Source: Ophiobolus disseminans
Lineage: Eukaryota > Ascomycota > Dothideomycetes > Pleosporales > Phaeosphaeriaceae
Reading direction: 5' to 3'
DNA length: 64,000 bases
Assembly: GCA_010093685.1 (NCBI GenBank)
Contig: MU006244.1
Coordinates: 372,001-436,000, forward strand
Below the pieces are notes generated by a model. The model was not told where the DNA came from. It was given only the letters and a program-made list of their open reading frames with translations, and did no database searches. The position numbers and the translations under genes were made by a program. Position 1 is the stretch's first letter. Each line of letters starts with the position of its first letter. Positions 1 to 11,309 of this stretch are shown piece by piece.

Positions 1-269
1 AATGTCTGCAGACGCTCAGCGCAAGCAGAGTGTGCCTTGTTATCACTATTATCAGAGTGGCTTGAATATGTAGGTGTGGGGGCTGTCCCGAATGACTGGT
101 CTCGGGATCCGATCTGGGATGATGTGAGATGAGTAATCCACCCGCATAGTTACCAACACTGCTTACGCTTGGCCCACGTATATACACTTCCTGAGCACCA
201 TTGCCAGGGACCCACTTTCATACGACATAGATTCGTTCATACTCAATACAGTGCAGTTTACTAGTCATC
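1..269. other. 5' flank of first receptor gene
   Basis: No coding segment is visible. This is presumably promoter and 5' leader of the receptor gene whose ATG is at 270. No clear TATA box is seen. Confidence 0.4.
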
Positions 270-1542
270 ATGTGGAGGATCAGTACCATTACGATCGATG
301 CCTACTACGGCATCGGGATATTCCTTACAATTCTTACAGCTATGTCTATTGGGATGCGGTTGACGATGTCCATGCGACAGTTCAAGACCTTGCTCATGGA
401 AGACTGTAGGTCGTGGCTCGTTACTATTCACATTAATCAAAGATAACCTTGGAATCCCTAACGAAGTTTTCCAGACACATCTATCATCGGATTTGTGCTG
501 GTGGTCGCGAGTTACGTCTTCAACCAAGATCAATACAAAAGTAAGCTACCAAGCCCTTACTTTCTAGTCTCTGCTTACCATCGATCCTGCGATGTAGGGC
601 TGTCTAAAGGACTAGATTTAGCCTACATAGTCAATGTAAGAATCGAATTTCCTCTCTGTGTAGCCACTCACATTGAACCGAGGTGCCATTAGATTAGTAT
701 TGCCGCGCCGATCATGGCTGCCTTCTCGACATGGTTTTCAAAAACCCCTGTCTTACTGCTCTATCAGCGGCTCTTCAACGTGTATACATGGGTTCGCTAT
801 TCGTGTCTTTTCGTTCTAGTGGCTTTGGCCATCGGACTCTTCGGTTCCCTGATTGCACCTCTGGTCCACTGCCATCCACGCGAAATCCCTCACACCGCTC
901 AAGGCGTTACACGTTGCAGCAACGCCGCCCGGGATATGGCCGTTATATCAGGAACTGTGTCTGTCGCAGCTGACTTGGCCATTATGCTCCTTCCCTTGCG
1001 CCCCATTATCAACTTGAGACTTTCGACCAGGAAGAAGGTCGGTGTTTGCATCGTCTTCAGTTCGGGCCTTTTGTAGGTACCCCATTGTGACCTGGCACTT
1101 CCCAAGCGCCATCGACACACTTCCATAGCCTTGAGTAGAGACATGCTGACTCAACATACAGCGGTGTCGTAGCGTCCCTCGTCTCGCTCGTGTATAGGGT
1201 TCATCTGCATTCCAGTGGAGATATATCCGGTATTCTCACAGGCATGCTGCTAACGTAAATTCTCCCCAAACCTCTCCTCTAGTTCATTCTGATCAACATC
1301 CTACTAGATTTGTCGAGTCCTCAATCGCGCTCATGATTGGATGTGCCCCAGGCGTAAGAGGCTTTTGGAATGCCTACGTGCTGCCATCGAAAATCTTCAT
1401 CTCGATCCGATCTTCCATGTCTAGGCTTCTCTCCTCTCGAACGTCACAGACCTCCTCCTACTCTGCTCAATCCGAGCGCAAGGATGACGATCAAGGCCTC
1501 GATGTCAACAGGCTAAACCATGAAAAGTCTGTCAACAAATAA
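270..1542 (+). CDS. SAT4/rhodopsin-domain integral membrane protein
   Basis: Exons 270-405, 475-635, 693-1072, 1162-1254 and 1308-1542 join in frame to a 334-residue protein. Introns are 53-89 nt. The protein is a chain of hydrophobic segments with family hallmarks: an N-terminal helix, a segment ending KTPVLLLYQRLF, a loop with Cys residues, a helix with MLLPLRPI before a basic KK turn, and a hydrophilic Ser-rich cytoplasmic tail. This is the fungal rhodopsin-fold family (related to PTH11-type receptors). Members are plasma-membrane proteins of mostly unknown ligand. It lacks the extracellular CFEM domain of its relative at 4508-6341. The family call is firm; the exact role is unknown. Confidence 0.8.
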
Positions 1543-2513
1543 GATACTAAGGGACCATGTTTCCTAAAACTCTTACAAGGGATGAAGAACAGATTTGAGC
1601 AGACACAGGGTTGAAAGTGTGGATGGCAAGTTTGAATCGGTTACTGGTGAGCAATCGCGCTACATGATGGTGCATGGCTCTTTTCGCTCTGACGTGTCCG
1701 CGATCCAAGTGATGCAGGAACATGGACGCAATTAGGATCGACATTTAGCCAGATACGAATATTTGAAACACTCTGATGCTTGTATTATCAGACTTCGTGA
1801 CTGCTGCGCTTATCGCCGCACTCTGGATGAACTTGTGGTACTACACATCTTGCTTAGACAGGGCTTCTGTAGCGATTATAAATATTGAGCATGTAGACAT
1901 AAAAAACAGAACAGAGCAATGATTTCAGTCGCCGTAGATGTGATTTCTGCAATGTTCTGTTATACCGAGGCAGTGAAGAATCCCGCCATATCTTGAAGAT
2001 GTTGAGACGCGGGAGAGCCCCTGGAGTGCCCTGCATTAGCGAAAGCACATACCACCACCCACCGTCGATCTGAACTGAACAACCTCACATTCCCCGCATC
2101 GGCTTCACCATCCGAATTTCTCGCACTGGCCAGTAACTAATATCTCCAATGCTTCGAAGCTTTCAGTAGCGCAATTCTGTCGCATTGGTCTCTGCAGACA
2201 CCTGCAACGTAAACCACCTAGACACGTGCTACGGGATCGATCGCTCCCAGCCCCCTCACCACGGACCAACACATAAGCTTCGACTACGGATTGGACGCAT
2301 TGCCCCCATGTATGACAATGTACGACTTGAACGCAAAGATTTGCAGAAGAAGCAATTTCGTTGAGACTTCCTAGCTATTCACGCGATACACACCAGGGCA
2401 ACGAGCATCAGACCGTCTTTTAGCAGAACGGAGTCCGCTATTTCTGTTCGTCGTCCGCGCTGTCAATTCACCCTTGGAGTTAGCGTTGGTCATCGTTGAC
2501 AATTATTCCCGAG
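1543..2513. other. intergenic, no gene seen
   Basis: Only short open frames without splice continuity or recognisable domains. It must contain the 3' end of the receptor gene and the promoter of the FlbE-like gene. Confidence 0.5.
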
Positions 2514-3116
2514 ATGCCGACCTGGATCGTTCACGGTTTTCGCTGGCCGCGTGCACAAATTCGCATACACATCATTCTGCAGAACCTCGACGATGCAGCC
2601 CCGGAATGGCTCATGGCACCTGCGACTACCGCCTGTATGACGGAAAACTTCAAGCAACAATGGCCAGATGAGATGAAACAATTGCCAGAACTGCGCTTCA
2701 TCGAGCAGTATGACCCTGATGACCTCACCGTGAAAGATCAGCCATACGCGTACGTCTGTGATCAGGTGCACGAAATCAAGTTAGGCGTCGATTTCGACGA
2801 CCTGCGCGGAGGTGGGGTAAAGGAAGATCAATGGGCAGCTATCGCAGAGTTAAGAGATAAGGTCGCGCCGGGAGAAAAGCTCGGCTGGTTTGTGGTGGTC
2901 AACGGAGATGTGGAGAGGTGGGCACCCCCGCTAGACGAGGACGATGAAGGCAACGATACTGAGACCGAGGCTTCGCAATCCCAGTTCAGTCCAACAAGTC
3001 AGCGGAGCAGTATGGGTAGATCTGACGATTCTCGCACTAAGTATCAAGAGCGACCTTCCACAAGTAGGAGTTTTAAGAACTGGATAGGTGGAAGGCTAAA
3101 GAAGTCTAAAAGGTAA
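2514..3116 (+). CDS. flbE: FlbE-like developmental regulator
   Basis: Uninterrupted frame of 200 residues. I start at ATG 2514 because the protein then begins MPTWIVHGFRWPR, as I recall for FlbE-type proteins; the upstream in-frame codon at 2496 is only TTG. The first ~145 residues are a conserved globular part containing RIHIILQNLDDAAPEWL, FIEQYDP and LRDKVAPGEKLGWFVVVNG. The last ~55 are polar and Ser-rich and end in a basic tail (GRLKKSKR). In Aspergillus, FlbE works at hyphal tips with the bZIP factor FlbB to start conidiation. The assignment rests on remembered sequence similarity, so the symbol is tentative. Confidence 0.6.
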   Translation: MPTWIVHGFRWPRAQIRIHIILQNLDDAAPEWLMAPATTACMTENFKQQWPDEMKQLPELRFIEQYDPDDLTVKDQPYAYVCDQVHEIKLGVDFDDLRGGGVKEDQWAAIAELRDKVAPGEKLGWFVVVNGDVERWAPPLDEDDEGNDTETEASQSQFSPTSQRSSMGRSDDSRTKYQERPSTSRSFKNWIGGRLKKSKR

Positions 3117-4507
3117 GATAGAGTTTGATGCCGTGAGTTTGCAGGGCTTTATTGACATGCTGCAGTGGTAAAGATCTAAGAGCGGAGATACCGCAAGAGT
3201 CGGTGCCGCCATTACCACCAATGTCACCTCGAGCTGCACTTCAGTCACCCAAATCAGCAAACGGAAAGGCACCAGCGAAGCCACGAGTTTCATCGTAAAG
3301 GGGCGCAATCCAAGGAACTGCCGAAACAAAAACCAACTTTGGTAGACTAAACTTAGTACACGAACCGGTTCTGAGAGCGCGCAAACAGACACTTCTGGTG
3401 GCACAACATCTACAATCCTATACCTCAATGAATACGACCTCAGATATATGTACGATTTTGCTTCCCTTAGCCTTCCGTATTCGCACAACATCATCCATCC
3501 TCCGTTTTAGATGCCTGATGCAATCCGATGCAACTCCCGAGGCTCTTCATTAGTGCGCGGTACTTGCCCGGGTCCAGACAATCTAGTGCTAAGCTGCAAT
3601 TAGCACTCGCCAAAGTTCGCACTATTGGAGCCTAGCCACACCAATCTAGCCTCTAGTTCCCGCTAATGTCACATGGCAACACGGTTTCACATATGGCCCA
3701 GGTGCAGTTACTCGCATTAGCGTCCTTATGGTACGTATTGTCTCGAAACCTTTTCTAATTCAAGCTTAATAACCACCGTCTGATATAGCCTACCACTCTT
3801 CGTGATTCGCCAATTCCCATTAACTTTGGCTACAGCTTCAAAAGCTCTGCCCCACCACATTAGCAGCTGCCATAACTTGGTTCGTTGAAACGCCGGTACC
3901 TCCTTGTGAGCAGCGCACAGCGTGTGTTTGGTTGTGGCGCTATCAATGGTTCTCTATGCAACAGGACGCGTTCATCGGAACATCGCGCCCTGACTCATTC
4001 CACGAATCCAAGCGAACGGATATCCTCCGAAATCTCCAGCGGCTTTGGGCACCTGACGATAGTTCAGTATTCGCACTGCCCTTTCCCGAGGGCTCGACGC
4101 AGTTTTGAACATCGGACTTTTGTTTCCGCCAGCATGCCTTGGCAATCGTGATAGTCAAGGGTCTAGAGGATACATTCTACCCCCATGTTTGTACTGGTCT
4201 CGAGATCGTTGCGCCACCCACCTGGTGGGATATCAGGAATTGAGTTTGGTAGTCTGCAGCAGACACCTCTTCTCCACACATTGTAGCTTGCGATTGGCCC
4301 ATCTACCGAACGCCTCAGGGAAACATGTTTCTAGAGTCGAGGCCGGTGACTGTCAAAACAAGTATTCAAAGTTTAGCGCAGGTAGCGGATCGCCTTGTGG
4401 TTGAGAAGCCTCACATATAACCATTGTTCGCTTCATGGAGACCCCGGCTCAAATATTTACCTCTGGGTACACACCGCGCAGTGAACTACAGTTCTGTGAC
4501 CATCAAG
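3117..4507. other. intergenic, no convincing gene
   Basis: About 1.4 kb. Open frames on both strands (largest 132 codons, minus strand, 3096-3494) have no family resemblance and overlap the FlbE stop region. It contains the promoter of the CFEM receptor gene. Confidence 0.5.
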
Positions 4508-6341
4508 ATGTTCGCGCTTCTTCGCCTGCTGCTGGCAGTCGTACTGATCACAACAACGACAGCCGAGATAACACGAAACACGTCGGTAATCTCTATGCTC
4601 GGGTTGATTCCTGAGTGCTCGGTAAGTCACCTTAGTCTTCAGGAGCAAATAAAGCGCTACACACCAGCAAGGTAACAGACTGCTTACTGACTGTTACTAC
4701 TAGGTGCCATGTGTCATGCAAGATCTTTTCACTGATGGCGGCTGTCCCATGAGCACAGCTGCAGATCTGGCAGAATGTGCCTGTTCAAACATGACAATGA
4801 AGTCGCATCTCTCTGCATGTGTACAAAAGTCGTGCGGCTTTGTTCATCAAATCGGTGAGTGTCTTCTCTGCCGGTATACCAACAAGATATGCTGACGACC
4901 ATGTAGAGGTGAATACCTTCGCTTCCGGCCTTTGTGCAGCATACCCAAAAGAGTCTCGCGTCAGTGAGCTCAAAGTATGGGCTATTGCAACGATTGCCCT
5001 TTCTGTTCCCTTCTTGTTCTTACGCCTCTACTCAAGATGGTTGAAGACGGGACGGCTATATCTGGATGATGCCTATGCCATCACTGCAGCTGTACGTATA
5101 GCACGCCTCTAATTAGCATATCACTAAAGCGAACGGAATGCAGATCTTCTTGATCACGGTTTCTGTCATCATCTTACGTATGTCACTAAAGGGTTTCGGC
5201 CTCCATTACTGGGACATTCCTGTGGAGAATGGTGTCGAGCTTCTGAAACTCTACTACGTCTGCCAGATGCTCTACATTTTGGTACAAATCTTTTCGAAGG
5301 TCGCCATCCTGTCATTGTATCAAAGACTGTTCCCCAATTTCATCCGTTGGTTCCAATGGAGCGTACGCGGCATGATAATCTTCATGTTTACCCATGGCTT
5401 CGTCTTCCTGATGCTAGTCACCTTCCAATGCTGGCCAATCAGTTTCATTTGGAATAAGACTCTTAACGGGAAGTGTCTTCCCATCAGCGTTGTCATTGGT
5501 TTCACCGGCGCGGCTCTGAGCATAGTAGAAGACTTCATCATTCTGCTGTTACCGATTCACGAGCTTTGGAAGCTGCAAATGAACAACAGGAAAAAGATTG
5601 GCATCATCCTGCTTCTCAGTGTCGGATCATTGTGAGTCAGCCGCAACACTTCTTCTTGGGCCTCACTAACAGAACCTCAGCGCATCAATCACAAGCATTG
5701 TTCGCCTTAGATACCTACTCAAGTTTGCCAATTCCTACGACTCAACTTGGGACAACGTCGACGTCATCAAGTGGTCTCTCATTGAGATACTCTCTGCATG
5801 TATTTGCGGCAACTTGCTACCTCTCCGGCCCCTCATCGACAAGATAGTCCCGCCCGTGCGTTCCCTCTTTAGTCGGTATACACGCTCCTTCTCGCGCAAG
5901 TCATCCGACAAGCAGTCTGGCACCTTCAGCAAGTTCAGCTGGCTCGACCGCTCCGGCAAGTCAAATGAGAAGCCCAAGCTCATCTCCACTCTCAACTTCA
6001 CGCAGGTCAGTCTCGCACCTGACTGGGACTGGAAGAAGTCAAACTCGAGTGAGTTGATCTCGCCCACCACACCTTGTCCGGCGTATGTTGGCGAAAAGGC
6101 GAAGAGCCTCGAGATCCATGCGCAGGCGCGTGATATCGAAGCGCAAGACGTCCCGAGAGGTATGATCAGGAAGACTTCGACAACGGTGCTGAACTCGACG
6201 CAAACGACTACTACGTCGGATAGTTTTGGCAGGCCGAGTCGCAATGATAGTGAGGCAGGGTTGATGCCAGGGAACAGGCAGCGTGAGCATCGGCACTCGG
6301 GGCCTTGGAGCTATGCGTTGAATATATTCGATCGCCGGTAA
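4508..6341 (+). CDS. CFEM-domain rhodopsin-fold receptor (PTH11-like)
   Basis: Exons 4508-4621, 4704-4854, 4907-5091, 5144-5631 and 5681-6341 join to 532 residues. The protein starts with a signal peptide (MFALLRLLLAVVLITTTTA). A CFEM domain of about 65 residues follows, with its eight cysteines (ECS, VPC, GGC, EC, AC, SAC, SCG, GLC). Then come seven hydrophobic segments of the SAT4/rhodopsin family (LYQRLFPNFIRW, LLLPIHELWKLQMNNRKK) and a long Ser/Thr-rich cytoplasmic tail of ~190 residues. PTH11-type CFEM receptors sense surface cues and act in the plasma membrane. ATG 4508 is preferred over the in-frame ATG 4424 because it gives a clean signal peptide. Same family as the gene at 270-1542. 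Confidence 0.9.
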
Positions 6342-6804
6342 TCAAGGGGGGACTTATGATGTTACGATATGTATGATTAGTCTGATAATGTCTACACCTG
6401 CCGATACGCGAGTCATCTTGTGGTGATGAAGGCGCAAACCAGGCAGTGTTTCACCCATTCTCCACAGCTGTCAGCGTTCTCGATACCGCGCATACGTCCC
6501 GGACACTCTAATGTCGAACCGACTTAATCTCATCACCTGAGCTACCATTGTTGCTCCTGTCGCAAACTCACCTATCGGGTTAGCGTTGCGCTCTGACACG
6601 TGACAGCGCAGCCTAGCTTCAACTTTTTGGTCGCGAACCTCAATCGCTTGGTCGCCACTACGAAACCAACCCCACACACTCCCTCCACCTTTCGATCCGT
6701 TTTGCGTACCTAGACGCACTTCGAAGACATACGATCCCACCGCCTCGACGCCTACTTAATAAGCCTGACGGCATTCGCGGCTTCGAGCCACCACCACCGC
6801 TACG
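6342..6804. other. PRP6 promoter region
   Basis: 463 bp between the CFEM receptor stop and the PRP6 ATG. No coding evidence and no distinct TATA box. Confidence 0.5.
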
Positions 6805-9723
6805 ATGAGCGGCCGACGCGATTTCCTCTCGATGCCGGCGCCCGAGAACTATGTCGCTGGTCTCGGACGTGGAGCCACTGGCTTCACGACGCGAAGTGAT
6901 CTGGGCCCGGCGCGGGAAGGACCTTCGGAAGAGCAGATGAAGCAGATGTTAGCCAAGCGTGCCGAACAATTAGGAGCTGCTGCGCCCTCAGCGTATGGCG
7001 TTGTTGCGGTAGAAAAGAAAGAGACAGAGGACGAAGAGGAGGATCGTTTCCAAGACCCGGACAATGAAGTGGGGTTGTTCTCAAGCGGCATGAACTACGA
7101 TAAGGAAGACGACGAGGCCGATCGCATATACCAGGAGATTGACGATAAGATGGACAAGCGACGGAGAGCCCGCAGGTTAGTACCCCTTGTTTCTATTTCC
7201 CCATGCCCCTCCTCCCTTCTATCTTTATCTTCCAAGTATTCATCGCGGTTTTTGCCTCGAACAGATACCGATGTCCGACCTAGGGAAGCTCGCGAGCAAC
7301 AAGAACGAGACGAATACGAAGCGAACAATCCGAAGATACAAGCCCAATTCGCGGATCTAAAGCGCGCCCTCGGAGGCGTGTCTGAAGAAGAGTGGGCAGC
7401 GCTGCCCGAGGTTGGAGACATGACGGGCAAACAAAAGCGAGCAAGAGAGGCCAGTCGTGCAAACGCACGATCGTATGCAGTTCCCGATTCAGTGCTGAAC
7501 GCAGCGGCGAAGTCGGGCGAACTCGACACCTCCATCTCCTCAAATGACGCCGACTCGGGCACGATGACGAACTTCGCATCGATCGGTGCGGCCCAACAGT
7601 CCGCTTTGCAAGTACGGTTAGACTCCGCGGCCAACACTGGTGGTGGAGTTGGAGGCACACAGACAGCCACATCAGGCACGGCGACCTCGGTGGACCCTAA
7701 AGGCTATCTCACATCACTCGACAAGTCCCAACTTCAGGGCGGCGAAGTACCCGTGGAGGATGTCAACCGCGCTCGTGTGCTTCTAGAGTCGGCGGTCCGT
7801 ACGAATGTAAACAATGGGCCCGGATACGTCGCCCTCGCACGTCTGGAAGAGCTGGCTGGAAAGGTTCACACCGCCAAGAAGGTTATACAACGCGGCTGTG
7901 AGCAGTGCCCACGCAGCGTCGTAGTATGGGAAGAGGCGATCAGATTGAACAAGGACTCGACACATAACGCCAAGATCATCGCTGCTAATGCGATCAAGCT
8001 GAACCCCAAACAAACAGTTCTCTGGCAAGCGGCTATCGAGCTCGAACAGACGTCTGCAGCTAAGAAGAAGGTGGCACGCCAGGCAATTGATCATAATCCA
8101 CAGAGCGTAAATCTCTGGAAGACTCTCATCAATCTCACGGAAGAGATCGAGAATGTGAGATTATTGTTTGCCAAAGCTACCGAGACCGTACCTCTCTCGG
8201 AAGAGTTGTGGATCTCGTACGCTAGGGTAGCAGAATCTGACCAAGCCCAACAAATCCTGAACGCGGCCAGACGCGCCATACCTACTTCGTCGAATATTTG
8301 GATTCACGCCTGTCGACTACAGGAGCAAATTGGCAAAGTGGAGCTACTTGACAAGATCATGCAAAGGGCGGTCAAAGCACTTATCAAGGAGAACGCTATG
8401 ATCAAACGAGAAGAGTGGCTTACACAGGCTGAGATATGCGAAGAGGAAGGCGACAAAGCAACAGCCGCGGCCATCGTCAAAGCCACCATCGGTTGGTCCC
8501 TCGACGAAGATGACGAAAGACGGGACGTATGGCTGGAAGACTCCAAGAGTGTCTCGAGCAGAGGACACTTCGAAACTGCCAGAGCTATACTTGGTCTGGC
8601 ATCGTCGACCTTTGTACTGTCGACGACTGTTTGGACTGCGTTTGCAGAGCTTGAGAAACATCACGGCACCACAGAGTCGCTACTCTCTGTCCTCGAACGC
8701 GCGGTGAACGCCTGTCCGAATTCGGAGTCTTTATGGCTTACATTTGCAAGAGAAACATGGCATGCAGGCAACGTCGATGATGCGCGTATCATATTGGGAC
8801 GCTCTTTCGAGCAGTTGCCTGGCAACGAGAATCTTTACACTAGGGCTGTTGATTTTGAAGTTGACGCTGGAAACATGGAACAAGCCCGAGCTTTCTTAGC
8901 AACGGCTAGGGAGTCGGCTGCAACGGACAGGATATACCTGAAGAGCGCAGTGCTAGAGTTCCAGCTCTCCAATTACGAAGAAGCGCTTGATCTTTGCAGC
9001 TCAGGTCTGAACCTCTTCCCTGGTAGTTGGAAGATGCATGCTCTCAAAGGTCAGATCTATCACGCCCTGTCCAAGCTCAAAGAGGCGCAAGAAGCATACA
9101 GCACCGGGGTCCGCGCGGCGCCAAAAGCTCCCGTGCTTTACCTTCTCCTCTCGAGACTGCAAGAGCAGCTAGGCGCAGTTGTGAAGGCGCGATCTACACT
9201 TGATAAAGCACGCTCGCAGATCCCAAAGAACGGCGAACTCTGGTGCGAGTCTGTACAACTCGAGCGGCGGGCAGGCAATATCCCATCCGCAAACAAGTTA
9301 ATGGCTATCGCCCTTCAAGAATGCCCCACGAGCGGTCTTCTTTGGGCAGAGAAAATCATGCATCTCGAGTCCCGCACGCAACGCAAGCCGCGCGCCCTGG
9401 AAGCCATCAAGAAAGTCGAAAAGGATCCACAGCTGTTTGTCGTAGTGGCACGCATCTTCTGGGCCGAGCGCCGCCTCGACAAGGCATCGACATGGTTCCT
9501 CAAGGCTATCTCACTGGATAGCGACTTTGGCGATGCTTGGGTGTACTATTGGAAGTTCCTATCTGAGCATGGGACTGCTGAGAAGAGGGAGGAGGTGCTG
9601 AGTAAGATCACGATGGCTGAGCCACGGCATGGGCCGATATGGCAGAGTGTTAATAAGGATCCGAAGAATGCGAGGAAGAGCGTGGAAGAGATATTGAAGC
9701 TTGCGGTTGCGAAGGCGGAATGA
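6805..9723 (+). CDS. PRP6: Pre-mRNA splicing factor PRP6/Prp1
   Basis: This is the U4/U6.U5 tri-snRNP bridging protein, required for spliceosome assembly in the nucleus. The N-terminus carries the PRP1_N region (acidic DEEEDRFQDPDNEVGLF stretch and DDEADRIYQEIDDKMD), followed by more than ten HAT/TPR-like helical repeats (VNLWKTLINLTEEIENVRLLF and similar units) to the end. The whole span is open, but 7176-7283 is almost certainly a 108-nt intron (GTTAGT..TAG). Removing it restores RRARR-REAREQQERDEYE and gives 936 residues, whereas retaining it adds 36 low-quality residues. The start fits an N-terminus of MSGRRDFLSMPAPENYVAGL. It converges with the hydrolase gene 238 bp downstream. Confidence 0.95.
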   Translation: MSGRRDFLSMPAPENYVAGLGRGATGFTTRSDLGPAREGPSEEQMKQMLAKRAEQLGAAAPSAYGVVAVEKKETEDEEEDRFQDPDNEVGLFSSGMNYDKEDDEADRIYQEIDDKMDKRRRARRLVPLVSISPCPSSLLSLSSKYSSRFLPRTDTDVRPREAREQQERDEYEANNPKIQAQFADLKRALGGVSEEEWAALPEVGDMTGKQKRAREASRANARSYAVPDSVLNAAAKSGELDTSISSNDADSGTMTNFASIGAAQQSALQVRLDSAANTGGGVGGTQTATSGTATSVDPKGYLTSLDKSQLQGGEVPVEDVNRARVLLESAVRTNVNNGPGYVALARLEELAGKVHTAKKVIQRGCEQCPRSVVVWEEAIRLNKDSTHNAKIIAANAIKLNPKQTVLWQAAIELEQTSAAKKKVARQAIDHNPQSVNLWKTLINLTEEIENVRLLFAKATETVPLSEELWISYARVAESDQAQQILNAARRAIPTSSNIWIHACRLQEQIGKVELLDKIMQRAVKALIKENAMIKREEWLTQAEICEEEGDKATAAAIVKATIGWSLDEDDERRDVWLEDSKSVSSRGHFETARAILGLASSTFVLSTTVWTAFAELEKHHGTTESLLSVLERAVNACPNSESLWLTFARETWHAGNVDDARIILGRSFEQLPGNENLYTRAVDFEVDAGNMEQARAFLATARESAATDRIYLKSAVLEFQLSNYEEALDLCSSGLNLFPGSWKMHALKGQIYHALSKLKEAQEAYSTGVRAAPKAPVLYLLLSRLQEQLGAVVKARSTLDKARSQIPKNGELWCESVQLERRAGNIPSANKLMAIALQECPTSGLLWAEKIMHLESRTQRKPRALEAIKKVEKDPQLFVVVARIFWAERRLDKASTWFLKAISLDSDFGDAWVYYWKFLSEHGTAEKREEVLSKITMAEPRHGPIWQSVNKDPKNARKSVEEILKLAVAKAE

Positions 9724-9961
9724 AGGGTGGTGGAGTTAGACAGGGTAATGAATCACTTGTTGACGAGTCTGGGCTCGAAGATGGGATTTGTGTAAGTTGT
9801 GAGTGAATCCGAGGATATTCGACTGCGAGATTAGATCTGATCTCGACTGAAGTACGTGGTGGAACGTGATGCATGCTGTAAGTCACCAACCTACAATGAC
9901 AGGACTTGGAAACTCATATAGCAGGTAAATATGATGGTACAATCAACACATTTACAGTTCA

Positions 9962-11032
9962 TCATCGCTTTTTGTCAATTTCGTACCCAGCCTTCTTATG
10001 CGCTTCTTTGATAAACGCAATACTCCTCTCAAATATCTCCACCCTCTCTTTCTCTAAGATGAAACTCGGCACTATCCAAATATTAGCCTTGCTTCTTCAT
10101 CAATCGAACAAGATATACTCACATTCCATAAACCCATGAAACGCCCCCTCCACAATGACAATCTCAATCCTCCTCTCACTCTCGTCCCCTACCTCCCTTT
10201 TCAATCTCTTAACAAAATCCACTTGTTCCGCTAATAAGACGTCTATCTCCGCACCCACAACCAGCACATCCCTCGGCACCACGTCTTTCCCGGCGAGAAT
10301 AGGATGTAGTTTCGCATCCTCGAGGTGCTTAGCCCGTTCCTCGCCAGCATACACATCAAACAGCGGCAACAAACATTTCAACGGATCAGTCCTTGGGAAC
10401 CCCACCGGTTTGCTCTTCTCCCCCGGGCTCACGCGAAAATCCAGCGCCGGGCAAAACCCAACATATGCGAGTGGGACCTGGGTCTGCGCAGCACACAGCG
10501 CCAGTCCGCCGCCCACTGAACTCCCGCCCACGGTAAGCAGCGTCGCATCTGCGCCGAAGTCCCGTGCGTGCGCAATCAAGTAGGTTAGGATATCAGCTAC
10601 GTCGTCATGCGCCGCGGGATATATATGCGCCGGCGCAATCCGATACCCAACACTCACCACCACCGCGCCCGCGCGATCGCTCAACACCCCGCACCACCTT
10701 GCATCTTGCTCCGCAAACCCACCCACCCAGCCCCCGCCATGCACATCAATATGTAGTGGCGCTAATCCCTGCCTCGCACCCCGCGGAAGGAAAATCAGGC
10801 ACCGACATGATCCGTGGCGCGTGGGGATGTAGGTTACTGTGTAGCGTGTGCTGAGCAGCCAGTATGGTGAAATGAGCAGGGCGGCGAGGACGTTGAGGGG
10901 TTGCAGGAGGAGGAGACGGAGGCGGATGTGCAGGGGAAGGGGGGATGGGGATGGGGATAGGGCGGTGGTGGTGGGGGAGATGAGGCGCGGGAGGAGGGAG
11001 AGTTTTGAGGAGAGGAAGGGGAGGAGCGACAT
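9962..11032 (-). CDS. Alpha/beta hydrolase fold-3 (HSL-type esterase)
   Basis: Exons 10123-11032 and 9962-10071 (51-nt intron) give 339 residues. The motifs of the hormone-sensitive-lipase/arylacetamide-deacetylase family are present: oxyanion motif HGGGW at about 98-102, nucleophile Ser172 in GGSSVGG, Asp264 in GAEID and His299 in GAFHGF. The second exon supplies the C-terminal helix (IFERSIAFIKEAHKKAGY). ATG 11032 is used; the open frame extends upstream only to a GTG at 11119. The first ~60 residues contain a hydrophobic stretch that may be a membrane anchor. Substrate unknown; a carboxylester is likely. Confidence 0.88.
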
Positions 11033-11309
11033 GGGTGTGTTTGGGTGTCTGTTTTGGGAGTGTAGGTGAGGTGCGGTGGTGATGATGAGGGTAGATATTG
11101 GGGTAATGTGGTGTGTCACGTGCTCATCAATCCTATTCGTTCTCGCGGAATGCGAGATACGAAGCTTAGGCTCGGAAGCTGGGTGTGCCGGGACGCCGGG
11201 GTTGGGATGTCATGTGCCGACGCTACACTTTCAAGCTCATGTAGTCTTCAAGATGCATAATAGTTTCACCATTTCAATGATAAAAATTACTTGTCTATAC
11301 TCAGACTGC

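Noticed and set aside
3096..3494. 132-codon minus-strand frame
   Set aside because: Overlaps the end of the FlbE-like gene and shows no protein-like pattern.
11033..11119. Longer N-terminus of the alpha/beta hydrolase
   Set aside because: The upstream frame begins with GTG, not ATG; ATG 11032 is the first proper start.
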